A model generated the notes under the pieces. That model was not told the DNA's origin. It worked only from the letters and a program-made list of their open reading frames with translations, and did no database searches. From contig CAYYRB010000057.1 of assembly GCA_964473995.1 (NCBI GenBank), positions 1-14,319 of the forward strand: a stretch of 14,319 nucleotides of DNA, given 5' to 3'. Below are positions 1-6,317 of the stretch, in pieces; position 1 is the stretch's first letter; each line of letters starts with the position of its first letter. This DNA is from JAKRSD01 sp964473995. GTDB lineage: Bacteria; Bacteroidota; Bacteroidia; CAIKAF01. The position numbers were made by a program, and so were the translations under genes.

Positions 1-62
1 GCGGCTGACTGACCCCACATCAGTACAACCCCTACAAATAAGGGTAAAATTGTTTTTTTCAT
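1..62 (-). CDS. Secreted protein, N-terminal fragment
   Basis: An ATG on the minus strand at 62-60 opens a frame that runs off the left edge. The 20 visible residues start MKKTILPLF and continue through a hydrophobic stretch (VGVVLM) to WGQSA, which is a typical Sec signal peptide with a cleavage region near its end. A perfect TAnnTTTG box (TACTTTTG, minus strand, 93-86) lies 23 bases upstream. Nothing of the mature protein is visible, so no function can be given. In many Bacteroidota a peptidoglycan-cleaving M23/EnvC-type metallopeptidase follows the TPR and DUF4292 genes found at 664-3040. This could be that gene, but that is a guess from neighbourhood only. Confidence 0.55.
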   Translation of the reverse strand, partial: MKKTILPLFVGVVLMWGQSA

Positions 63-81
63 TTTGTTTTGTTTTTTCTCG

Positions 82-123
82 GCCACAAAAGTACATTTTT
101 TTGTTACAATGTACTTTGGTGGC
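82..123. promoter_or_regulatory. Inverted repeat overlapping divergent promoter elements
   Basis: Arms 82-97 (GCCACAAAAGTACATT) and 108-123 are reverse complements over 16 bases with one mismatch, separated by 10 bases. The left arm carries a perfect TACTTTTG -7-like box reading leftward toward the secreted-protein gene that starts at 62. The right arm carries TACTTTGG reading rightward. No TTTG at the proper -33 distance was found for either. The symmetry and position suggest an operator for a dimeric regulator, or a hairpin in the leader of a rightward transcript. This is inference. Confidence 0.4.
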
Positions 124-149
124 TCATTTTGAATGAAATAAGGAGAGCT

Positions 150-182
150 TTTGGATTCGCTTTGTCAAGGTTGCTATATTCG
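150..182 (+). promoter_or_regulatory. Putative Bacteroidota promoter of the 200-661 lipoprotein
   Basis: TTTG at 150-153 is followed by a 21-base spacer and TATATTCG at 175-182, which matches TAnnTTTG in 7 of 8 positions. This predicts a transcript start near 189 and a leader of about 10 bases before the ATG at 200. The octamer ATATTCGC occurs at 176-183 and again at 192-199, just before the start codon. Confidence 0.45.
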
Positions 183-199
183 CAAAAAAAAATATTCGC

Positions 200-661
200 A
201 TGTCCAAAAACTCGACTTATTTCCTTTTATCCTTTCTAATTCTCGGCATTCTGTTCACCGGGTGTAAAAAGGAAAAAAATCCCTGTGGCGACGGTAATGT
301 GTGTTTTCGCATCAACGGTAATGATGTTTCTGTAACGGCTAAACGCCAAGCGTTGCCCAATAGTCGCTCCCGCATATTGTTTGTGTCAGGAACAGGAACC
401 GGTTTCCGCAGTGTAGACGTGGATATTTTCGGCAATTTGGAAGGTGTCTATACATTCCGTGAAAATCCGGGAACCAATGGGGATGCCGGTTTTCAGTATT
501 TTCCGAATGGGAATGAATTCAGCTATGAGGCTGTTTCGGGTACATTAACACTAACCGACGCTACAGGCCACTGGACCGGCTATTTCTCCGGCACGGTAAG
601 TGATGGAAGTCAAACGTGGCCGATCACTGACGGGAATTTTTACCAAGTGGGTACGGAATAA
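200..661 (+). CDS. Small lipoprotein of unknown function (DUF6252-like pattern)
   Basis: A 153-residue protein with a lipoprotein signal peptide: charged start, hydrophobic residues 7-19, then the lipobox FTGC with the lipidated Cys at 22, followed by KKEKN. The mature part is about 130 residues and rich in Gly, Thr, Ser and aromatics. It has alternating beta-type segments (CFRINGNDVSV near 35-45; VSGTLTLTD near 113-121; WTGYFSGTVSDGSQTWPITDGNF toward the end). The pattern of a small-molecule-free 'NG' strand, then SGTLTLT, then GxFSGT, then ITDGxF resembles small Bacteroidota lipoproteins of the DUF6252 type, though this is recognition of a pattern and not a search result. It has its own promoter and stands alone. 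Its stop is two bases from the stop of the convergent DUF4292 gene, so no terminator fits between them. Confidence 0.8.
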   Translation: MSKNSTYFLLSFLILGILFTGCKKEKNPCGDGNVCFRINGNDVSVTAKRQALPNSRSRILFVSGTGTGFRSVDVDIFGNLEGVYTFRENPGTNGDAGFQYFPNGNEFSYEAVSGTLTLTDATGHWTGYFSGTVSDGSQTWPITDGNFYQVGTE

Positions 662-663
662 AA

Positions 664-1500
664 TTATTTAGTTTCCATAGGCGAAAAGGAGCCAGGAATG
701 GTAAACGGATATTCCTGATCTGCTGTATTGGGTTCGGTCTTGGTGTATTCGATCGAAAACTCGGCTGTTTCTTCCGGAGTGCGGATTAGTATAGTGATTT
801 TAGACGGGAGAACGTCGCTTCCGCATGGCATAAAATCAGCATACGAAATGTCTAATAATCGGGCGGATGATCCGTCATACAATACGTTCCGAATCAATCG
901 GCCCTGCTCGCTGAACCACATACCTTGAACGGTTTTTGTTTTGTCTGCCATGGTTTCTTTGCCATCCGCCATTCGTTCAAATTCAGCTTTGGGCAGAGGT
1001 GAAAAAAAGTATCCATGTTTTTTCAGATCGGAAATCCGAAACGTTTCCTTCGGAACGGCAAATACGGGGAGTGCCGTGAGGGCTGCTTCCAGCATGGAAT
1101 AATCTAACCGGTAACCGGCCTGTTTTCCCAATAAGGAATAATCCCCTTCCGCATATTTTTTGTCTAAAAAATAAATGAGTGAAACCCGATTTTGAGTGGC
1201 CAAGATGCGGGCAATTTCAATACCCATGGGCATGGCAGAAATCCATACCACACTGTCGCGACCGATTTTTAATTTTCCTTTTATCGTGTTTTCTCCGTTT
1301 TTCTTGGTTTTAATCTGTGCGCTGAATTTAATGTTCAGGTTTTTATAGGTCGGTTTGTTTTTGTCCAGATGGGCAAACAGATCGGATGGCGTTTCCAGTT
1401 TCACCACAGGCCCTGAATCTGCTGCCGGTTTCGTTGTTTTACAGGAGAAAATAAAAAGGAATGTTCCTGAAATAAAAAGAGAAAAAAAACGAATTTTCAT
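664..1500 (-). CDS. DUF4292 family lipoprotein
   Basis: A 278-residue lipoprotein. The signal peptide FFSLFISGTFLFIFSC places the lipid-bearing Cys at residue 20, followed by KTTKPAADSG. The mature region has the DUF4292 layout: a long beta-strand-rich domain containing NLNIKFSAQIKTKKNGENTI, then KGKLKIGRDSVVWISAMPMGIEIARILAT. This looks like a LolA/LolB-like half-barrel fold binding lipid or outer-membrane components, but no biochemical role is known to me. It starts 10 bases after the stop of the TPR gene at 1511-3040, so the two are almost certainly co-transcribed, an arrangement common in Bacteroidota. The length is normal for the family. A role in the envelope is inferred from the lipoprotein signal and the neighbours. 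Confidence 0.85.
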   Translation of the reverse strand: MKIRFFSLFISGTFLFIFSCKTTKPAADSGPVVKLETPSDLFAHLDKNKPTYKNLNIKFSAQIKTKKNGENTIKGKLKIGRDSVVWISAMPMGIEIARILATQNRVSLIYFLDKKYAEGDYSLLGKQAGYRLDYSMLEAALTALPVFAVPKETFRISDLKKHGYFFSPLPKAEFERMADGKETMADKTKTVQGMWFSEQGRLIRNVLYDGSSARLLDISYADFMPCGSDVLPSKITILIRTPEETAEFSIEYTKTEPNTADQEYPFTIPGSFSPMETK

Positions 1501-1510
1501 GAGTATTGCG

Positions 1511-3040
1511 TTACAATTTTTCAGCTTGTTTTTTAATTTCTTCGGCTTTCTTAATATCCCCTTCGGATGTTAAGATGGAGGCGTAAAGAAGGAGTGCCCG
1601 CTTAATTTCACCGCCTCCGTTTTTGAGACATTGTTCCATGACCGTTCGGGCTTCTTTCAGATTCCCGTTTTTTTGCAGTATTTCGCATCTCATGAGAAAA
1701 CCTTCGGGCATTTCCGGCGCCAATCGTACTGACTCGTCGGCCTGTACCAAGGCTTTTTGTGATTGCCCTGTTGCCAGAAGAAAGGCAGCATAATCCGCCC
1801 GGACGAGATAATCCGCCGGGAAAGTAGTCAAGGCTTTTTGGAAGAAATTTTCTGCATCAGTCGTTTGTCCTTGTGAAGCGGCGAGCATACCCGATGCCGC
1901 ATAGAATTCTGCGGTGAGCTGCGGATTGTCAATCACCATTTCCTTGCCAAAACTGAGCGTTTCAGCCGCATCGTTTTTTTTACCCAGCTTGTTCTGTGCC
2001 AAGCCTTTGTAAAGCGAAATTTCGGGTTGTACCGGAAATAATTCCTCCGCCTCAGAGGTTAATTGGGAAAGTAAGTCATAATCTTCGATGCGTCTGGCCA
2101 ATTGAAAACATTGCCTGAAAAATATGAACTTCGGACTTTCTAAAGCCAGTACCTTTCGGAATGNNNNNNNNNNNNNNNNNNNNNNNNNNNNNNNNNNNNN
2201 NNNNNNNNNNNNNNNNNNNNNNNNNNNNNNNNNNNNNNNNNNNNNNNNNNNNNNNNNNNNNNNGTAAAAATCAGCCAACGAAAGATGAATAAGCGTATTG
2301 TATGGATCGTTTTTTAAAATGAGTTCCAACATCTCCTGTGCTTTTTTCTTATCGCCTTTGGCATAATATACCTCGGCAGCCATGCCCGGAAAAAGCGTTT
2401 CTTCGGGATACACGTTTTGCAGTTTTTCCAATTCTTTTAAGGCTTCCTGGTATTTTTTCATGGCCATGTACAGGCGGTATTTTTCCAAATTGATTTCTTT
2501 GGTTACACCGATCTGCTGTTCCACTTTATCCAGTAAATCCATGGCTTCGGACAGGCGTCCCTCATCCACCAGAATAGAGGCTGCGGAAAGGGCATATTCC
2601 AATTCCTTGGGGTACAAGTCAGCAAGCTTTTTGTAGGTTTCTCTCGCTTCTTTGTACATTTTCAAAAAATCATACATCTCGGCAAGACGTACCCGATACC
2701 ATTTGTTTTGTGGCTCCAGATCTACCGCACGTATAAATGCGGGCAGTGCCTGTGAATAAATTCCGTTTAAGGCGGAAAGCTCACCGAATTCAAAGTGGCC
2801 TGCTGCTATTTCCGGATACTTTCTGATAAAACCTGCAAACAGCGCCAGAGCAGTTTTGTGGTTGCCCGTAATTTTTTCCTGAACGGCCTCAATAAAAAGG
2901 GCCTCAATATCCTGCTTGGTTTCAGGGGATAATTCGGCGATTTCCTTGTTCTTTTTGTTCTTTTGGGCAGAGGCGGTTACAGGAATGGATGCCGTTACCA
3001 GCGCGATAACAAAAACAAGTACGTTCATCCTGATATTCAT
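1511..3040 (-). CDS. Secreted TPR-repeat protein (interrupted by assembly gap)
   Basis: About 509 codons, of which some 34 are unknown because of the N run at 2164-2263. The in-frame ATG at 3040-3038 is preferred; the frame extends two codons further to a TTG, and a second ATG lies at 3028. The N-terminus (MNVLVFVIALVTASIPVTASAQ) is a Sec signal peptide. The rest is tandem helix-turn-helix TPR units of about 34 residues, with typical A-x-x-x-Y/F...P spacing, for example the stretches ending KYPE, LEPQN, LYPKE, VYPEE and KNDPYN before the gap, and LFPVQ, TFPAD and LAPEM after it. TPR arrays act as protein-binding scaffolds, probably in the periplasm here. It is first in a pair with the DUF4292 lipoprotein. 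The true length is uncertain because gap size and frame are not determined by the sequence. Confidence 0.85.
   Translation of the reverse strand: MNIRMNVLVFVIALVTASIPVTASAQKNKKNKEIAELSPETKQDIEALFIEAVQEKITGNHKTALALFAGFIRKYPEIAAGHFEFGELSALNGIYSQALPAFIRAVDLEPQNKWYRVRLAEMYDFLKMYKEARETYKKLADLYPKELEYALSAASILVDEGRLSEAMDLLDKVEQQIGVTKEINLEKYRLYMAMKKYQEALKELEKLQNVYPEETLFPGMAAEVYYAKGDKKKAQEMLELILKNDPYNTLIHLSLADFYXXXXXXXXXXXXXXXXXXXXXXXXXXXXXXXXXXFRKVLALESPKFIFFRQCFQLARRIEDYDLLSQLTSEAEELFPVQPEISLYKGLAQNKLGKKNDAAETLSFGKEMVIDNPQLTAEFYAASGMLAASQGQTTDAENFFQKALTTFPADYLVRADYAAFLLATGQSQKALVQADESVRLAPEMPEGFLMRCEILQKNGNLKEARTVMEQCLKNGGGEIKRALLLYASILTSEGDIKKAEEIKKQAEKL
2164..2263. other. Assembly gap (100 N)
   Basis: Exactly 100 unknown bases inside the TPR gene. 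A round 100 is the usual placeholder for a gap of unknown size. The reading frame is open on both sides and happens to stay in frame if the length is taken literally, but this is not evidence that the length is right. Confidence 0.97.
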
Positions 3041-3104
3041 GCGCAAGTTTACGAATTAAACGGAAAAACCGTGCCGGTTATGCGGATAGGCTTATTTTTG
3101 GCAA

Positions 3105-4154
3105 ATGGAAAAGAGGGTAGCCATCGTGGGTGCTGGTCTGGCGGGGATATGTCTGGCTTACCGGCTTCATGAATTGGGTATTCCTTTCGTGTTGTTTCAT
3201 TCCGAAGATTTGCCCTGTTCTTCCGAAAAGGCCGCCGGATTGATGAATCCCGTGGTGGTAAAACGTCTTTTGCCCACCTGGCTCGCTTCGGAATGTATGG
3301 CCTGCAACCGTAATTTTTATCCGCTTGCAGAGCAACTGACGGAGCATCGTTTTTATTCTCCGCTTTCGGTACATCGTTTTTTTCCGAATGCTCAATCCGT
3401 GCAGGAATGGAACGCGAAAATCTCAGAAGGCACCATGAAGGACTACCTCTCGGATACGCCTTATGCTTACCGTCCCGAGGTGTATAATTCTTCGGAATGG
3501 GGCGGGGGGGATATCTACGGAGCGGCGTCTGTAGATTGCACGTCGTTTATCAGCGGATCGCGTACTTTTTTTGCTGAAAAAAATTACCTGCGGGTGCAAA
3601 CGCCGGCCTATTCGGAAATAGTTCCCGAAAGAGATTCGGTAACGATATGCGGAGAGGTATTCTCCCATGCGGTTTTTTGCGAAGGAATGGGCCTGGTGAA
3701 CAATCCGTGGTTTGGTTATCTGCCACTCATCCCTACCAAGGGCCAACTGCTTTGGCTGGATGTACCGAATCTTCCCTCAGAAAAAGAGGTGATGAAAGGG
3801 GTATTTCTGGCTCCTCGACCGCATGGCGGGTTTGTTTGCGGAAGCACCTATGAGTGGCAGTTTGATAATGAGGAGCCAACCTTGGCCGGGTTGGAAAAAC
3901 TGAAAACCGATCTGGAAAAAATAATCCGTGTGCCCTACACGGTTACTAACCATACCGCGGGAGTAAGGCCCGCCTCGCGTGATCGGCGCCCGTTTATGGG
4001 AAATCATCCCGGGTATCCCTCCCTTTTTGTGTTTAACGGGCTGGGAACAAAAGGGTATATGTTGGCGCCTTATCTTTCCCTGCGTCTTGCCGAAAATTTG
4101 TTACGCGGAAAAGAATTGCCCAAAGAAGCAGATATACGCCGCTGGAAAAAATAA
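3105..4154 (+). CDS. FAD-dependent oxidoreductase, DAO family
   Basis: A 349-residue flavoenzyme. Residues 5-14 (VAIVGAGLAG) form the dinucleotide-binding GxGxxG motif at the very N-terminus, so there is no signal peptide. The stretch KAAGLMNPVV near residue 43 fits the second FAD-contact region of the D-amino-acid oxidase fold. The C-terminal GVRPASRDRRPFMG (286-299) and NGLGTKGYMLAPYLSLRLAENLL (311-333) are the usual flavin and substrate-binding signature of DAO, glycine oxidase and the C-terminal part of MnmC. The natural substrate cannot be told from sequence, although oxidation of an amine or amino acid is the family reaction. It is divergent from the TPR gene, with 64 bases between the starts, and ends four bases before a strong hairpin terminator. 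A TATTTTTG box at 3093-3100 is too close to the ATG to serve as a normal promoter. Confidence 0.85.
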   Translation: MEKRVAIVGAGLAGICLAYRLHELGIPFVLFHSEDLPCSSEKAAGLMNPVVVKRLLPTWLASECMACNRNFYPLAEQLTEHRFYSPLSVHRFFPNAQSVQEWNAKISEGTMKDYLSDTPYAYRPEVYNSSEWGGGDIYGAASVDCTSFISGSRTFFAEKNYLRVQTPAYSEIVPERDSVTICGEVFSHAVFCEGMGLVNNPWFGYLPLIPTKGQLLWLDVPNLPSEKEVMKGVFLAPRPHGGFVCGSTYEWQFDNEEPTLAGLEKLKTDLEKIIRVPYTVTNHTAGVRPASRDRRPFMGNHPGYPSLFVFNGLGTKGYMLAPYLSLRLAENLLRGKELPKEADIRRWKK

Positions 4155-4157
4155 AAA

Positions 4158-4181
4158 ATCCCTCCGAAGAGGGATTTTTTT
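4158..4181. terminator. Bidirectional intrinsic terminator
   Basis: A perfect 7-bp stem, ATCCCTC (4158-4164) and GAGGGAT (4169-4175), closes the stable CGAA tetraloop on the plus strand (TTCG on the minus strand). It is flanked by an A run on the left and seven T's on the right (4175-4181). It terminates the oxidoreductase gene on the plus strand. On the minus strand it follows the stop of the small ORF at 4180-4245 and has its own T run. Confidence 0.9.
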
Positions 4182-4245
4182 ACAGACGTTCACCTCCAAA
4201 GGTGTTTAATGCCTGTACTTTACGGACTTGACTATCCGAGATCAT
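4180..4245 (-). CDS. Possible 21-residue small ORF with very strong Shine-Dalgarno
   Basis: On the minus strand an ATG at 4245-4243 opens 21 codons (beginning MISDSQVRKV, ending NTFGGERL) and stops with TAA at 4182-4180, directly before the terminator hairpin. Upstream is AGAAAGGAGGTGTTTAATG. Its first 14 bases are the exact complement of the 16S rRNA 3' tail AACACCTCCTTTCT known from Bacteroidota, and AGGAGG sits six bases before the ATG, an ideal distance. Shine-Dalgarno motifs are largely absent from genes of this phylum, so this is unlikely to be background. The peptide is hydrophilic, has no signal or membrane segment and matches nothing I recognise. It may be the last part of the mRNA of the beta-helix gene ending at 4386, since no convincing terminator lies between, or a separate small RNA. 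Translation is not proven. Confidence 0.35.
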   Translation of the reverse strand: MISDSQVRKVQALNTFGGERL

Positions 4246-4260
4246 TAAACACCTCCTTTC
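4191..4260 (-). promoter_or_regulatory. Self-masking RNA structure over the small-ORF start
   Basis: Read on the minus strand, AGGTGTTTAATG (4254-4243; part of the Shine-Dalgarno sequence plus the start codon) is perfectly complementary over 12 bases to CATTAAACACCT (4211-4200) inside the ORF, with 31 bases between. The loop contains a smaller CGGA/TCCG stem. The same CACCT (4204-4200) can instead pair with AGGTG (4195-4191) across a 4-base loop, which would free the start. The two pairings exclude each other, as in a translational switch. No ligand or regulator can be inferred. Confidence 0.4.
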
Positions 4261-4385
4261 TATTGGTTCGACATGTGAATGTAACGATTTTCGGGCGGAT
4301 TGGTTTTTAATTCAGGCTTAATCTTCCTTTATCCGTTGATTTATCGGGGATTATTTTTTTACTTCAGAAAATCATTTGATTCTTA

Positions 4386-6143
4386 TCACCATTTAACAAA
4401 TCGAAGGCAGTGCTCCTCCGCAGCCAGCAGGTACAATCCACGGGTTAAACTTCCTATAGGAATAACCACCGCATCTCCCTCAATCAAGCCATGTTGGCAC
4501 TCTCGTCCCCACAAATCCAATATCCGGTAATTTTTTGATGCTCCGAAACCTTCAAGTGTAAGTTGCTCTGTGGCGGGATTCGGATAGAGTCGCACCTTTT
4601 TTAATTCGTTGTTGATTGTCTCTGCATAAAAATCTTCCTGCCCACAACTTCCTGCAAAAATAGCCTGATTGTTAAATCGGTCTTGCGCAGGTACGGAAGA
4701 AGTATTCATCGCGTTCGGGGGACCAATTTTTCCCCATTGGTATTCTTGCACAAAAGAGGGCCTCGTGGTATAATAATAGCTCAGGTCGGTTACATTCCCG
4801 GTTCCCGCGGGTGTGATGCTTCCCTTATTGTTATTTCCATAGGTAAATTGGTCATTGCCGAGAATGTTATAATTTACCGCACTGTAGGGAAAAGAGTTGT
4901 TGGTGATTTCATTTCCGATAAAATTCTGGGATGGGCTCGTGTTGTCCGAAAAGAATATGCCGTACAGTTCGGCCCTGTTTCTAAGAAAGGTATTGTGTGG
5001 GCCGTTTGCCCCGTGTGAATTATCGATGACAATATTATTCACCACGTTGTTTTCAAAGAGGTTGGCATACACGTAGTTTCCGTGAAGCACGAGCTCTCCT
5101 GCCGAGTTTCCGCTGATGAGCGGATTTGAATTGGTCCAGTAGGGGTCTGTGGAGTAGTTAAATGCACAAACATTACCATTGGCTCCCGCCTGCAAAAGTA
5201 TACTGTGCCTGAGGTGTTTGAATACGGAATTTTCAATGAGGCATTCATTGGTGGTAAAGTGCAGCACTACACCATAGGCTCTTCCACCTCCACCATATTC
5301 GAATGCATCGTGTAGATAAGCTTGCTCAATTTTTGAGTTGGAAACGGACGCCAACTCGATATGGGCAAAGGTAGCTTTGTTTGATTCTATACCTGAAATC
5401 CAGCAATTTTCTGCATAATTGAAATGTATGCCGCTTGCCTGCTCAGGTGCCGTATTATCCATACGTTCCATGGAAAAACACCGAAGACCGATATTCCGTT
5501 TCATGTTGATTCGGATTGCTTTGGGCCTACGGCTTAGGGGGTAATCCATTCGCAATTCGCTTGCCAGAAATAGGGTATCTGTGCGAATGCTGTCAATTTT
5601 TGCCAATTGTCCCACCGTATTCAAGGCCCATGATGAAGTGACCCAATCAGCATCCTGTTGTTGGATTCTAATCCATTGGCCTTCGAGAAATACTCCCGCA
5701 TCGGCAACTACGATTTTATTTGAGCCCTTGGCGGCAGGTAGCAACAACGAGCTGCTGTCGGCCGGGATTAAGTTTCCTATGGCTTGAATAGCATGTCCCG
5801 TTCCACCCAAGTTAAAAATAAAACGCGTAGCTGCGGCTCCATCGCCCGTTATCAGGCAGTTACTCGGCAGGTTTATGCTTTCGGTAAACCGATAATTTCC
5901 CTGAGGGAAATGCAGATGAATGCCATTGGGTTCGTTTAATTCCAAAAGACTGTCCACAATGAGATTTACAGATGTTAGACCGTCTGCGACAGCCCCTTCT
6001 TCAAGTACGTTGTAGGTTGTAAATCCTGCCGTGCTTGTATCGTTTAATCCTGCCGAAGTCCAATTCACCGATCGGTTTTCGGGCAGTATCTGGGTGAAAC
6101 CTTGCGAGGAAATCAGGCAAAGAAAAATCCATATATTCTTCAT
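4386..6143 (-). CDS. Secreted right-handed beta-helix protein with T9SS sorting domain
   Basis: A 585-residue exported protein. Residues 1-18 (MKNIWIFLCLISSQGFTQ) are a Sec signal peptide. Residues 44-110 (YNVLEEGAVADGLTSVN..., HFPQGNYRF, CLITGDG) have the N-terminal pattern of the pectate-lyase-3/GH28-like beta-helix family. The middle (about 200-460) is Asn- and Ser-rich, with repeated short strands such as IEQAYLHDAF, CLIENSVFKHLRHSI and LYGIFFSDN, typical of parallel beta-helix coils. Residues 515-585 (VRLYPNPATEQLTLEGF ... GLYLLAAEEHCLRFVKW) are a type A T9SS C-terminal sorting domain, so the protein should be carried across the outer membrane and released or anchored at the surface. A polysaccharide-binding or -cleaving role is plausible, but no catalytic residues can be assigned. 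It lies 174 bases downstream of the SIMPL gene and has no recognisable promoter match. Confidence 0.88.
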   Translation of the reverse strand: MKNIWIFLCLISSQGFTQILPENRSVNWTSAGLNDTSTAGFTTYNVLEEGAVADGLTSVNLIVDSLLELNEPNGIHLHFPQGNYRFTESINLPSNCLITGDGAAATRFIFNLGGTGHAIQAIGNLIPADSSSLLLPAAKGSNKIVVADAGVFLEGQWIRIQQQDADWVTSSWALNTVGQLAKIDSIRTDTLFLASELRMDYPLSRRPKAIRINMKRNIGLRCFSMERMDNTAPEQASGIHFNYAENCWISGIESNKATFAHIELASVSNSKIEQAYLHDAFEYGGGGRAYGVVLHFTTNECLIENSVFKHLRHSILLQAGANGNVCAFNYSTDPYWTNSNPLISGNSAGELVLHGNYVYANLFENNVVNNIVIDNSHGANGPHNTFLRNRAELYGIFFSDNTSPSQNFIGNEITNNSFPYSAVNYNILGNDQFTYGNNNKGSITPAGTGNVTDLSYYYTTRPSFVQEYQWGKIGPPNAMNTSSVPAQDRFNNQAIFAGSCGQEDFYAETINNELKKVRLYPNPATEQLTLEGFGASKNYRILDLWGRECQHGLIEGDAVVIPIGSLTRGLYLLAAEEHCLRFVKW

Positions 6144-6231
6144 GGTGCGGGAGATTTTGGAAAAAGGTTTAGTTCAGTTCTACTTCCAAAAATGCAAAAA
6201 AAATAGGTGGGGATGCAAAATGAATGCTTAA

Positions 6232-6306
6232 AACCTCCATAATCCTTGCAGATTGGCCGAGAAAATGAATATTTCCAAATTAAAGGAGTCTGTGGATTCG
6301 GAGGTT
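6232..6306. terminator. Long-range stem between the SIMPL and beta-helix genes
   Basis: AACCTCC (6232-6238) pairs with GGAGGTT (6300-6306). After a small bulge, AATCC (6241-6245) pairs with GGATT (6294-6298), and CAGA/TCTG and TTGG/CCAA lie further in. On the minus strand the structure follows the SIMPL stop but is followed by only four T's. On the plus strand it is followed by ATATTTTTT. It may be a weak terminator or an RNA-processing element of the SIMPL transcript. Confidence 0.3.
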
Positions 6307-6317
6307 ATATTTTTTCC

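Noticed and set aside
3093..3100. TATTTTTG as promoter of the oxidoreductase
   Set aside because: It ends four bases before the ATG and has no TTTG at the -33 distance, so the match is probably chance.
3078..3395. 105-codon minus-strand ORF over the oxidoreductase start
   Set aside because: It is antisense to a well-supported DAO-family N-terminus with the GAGLAG motif.
4249..4262. Possible remnant of a 16S rRNA 3' end on the plus strand
   Set aside because: Only the 14-base tail matches. The preceding bases do not resemble helix 45 or the rest of 16S, so a Shine-Dalgarno sequence on the minus strand explains it better.
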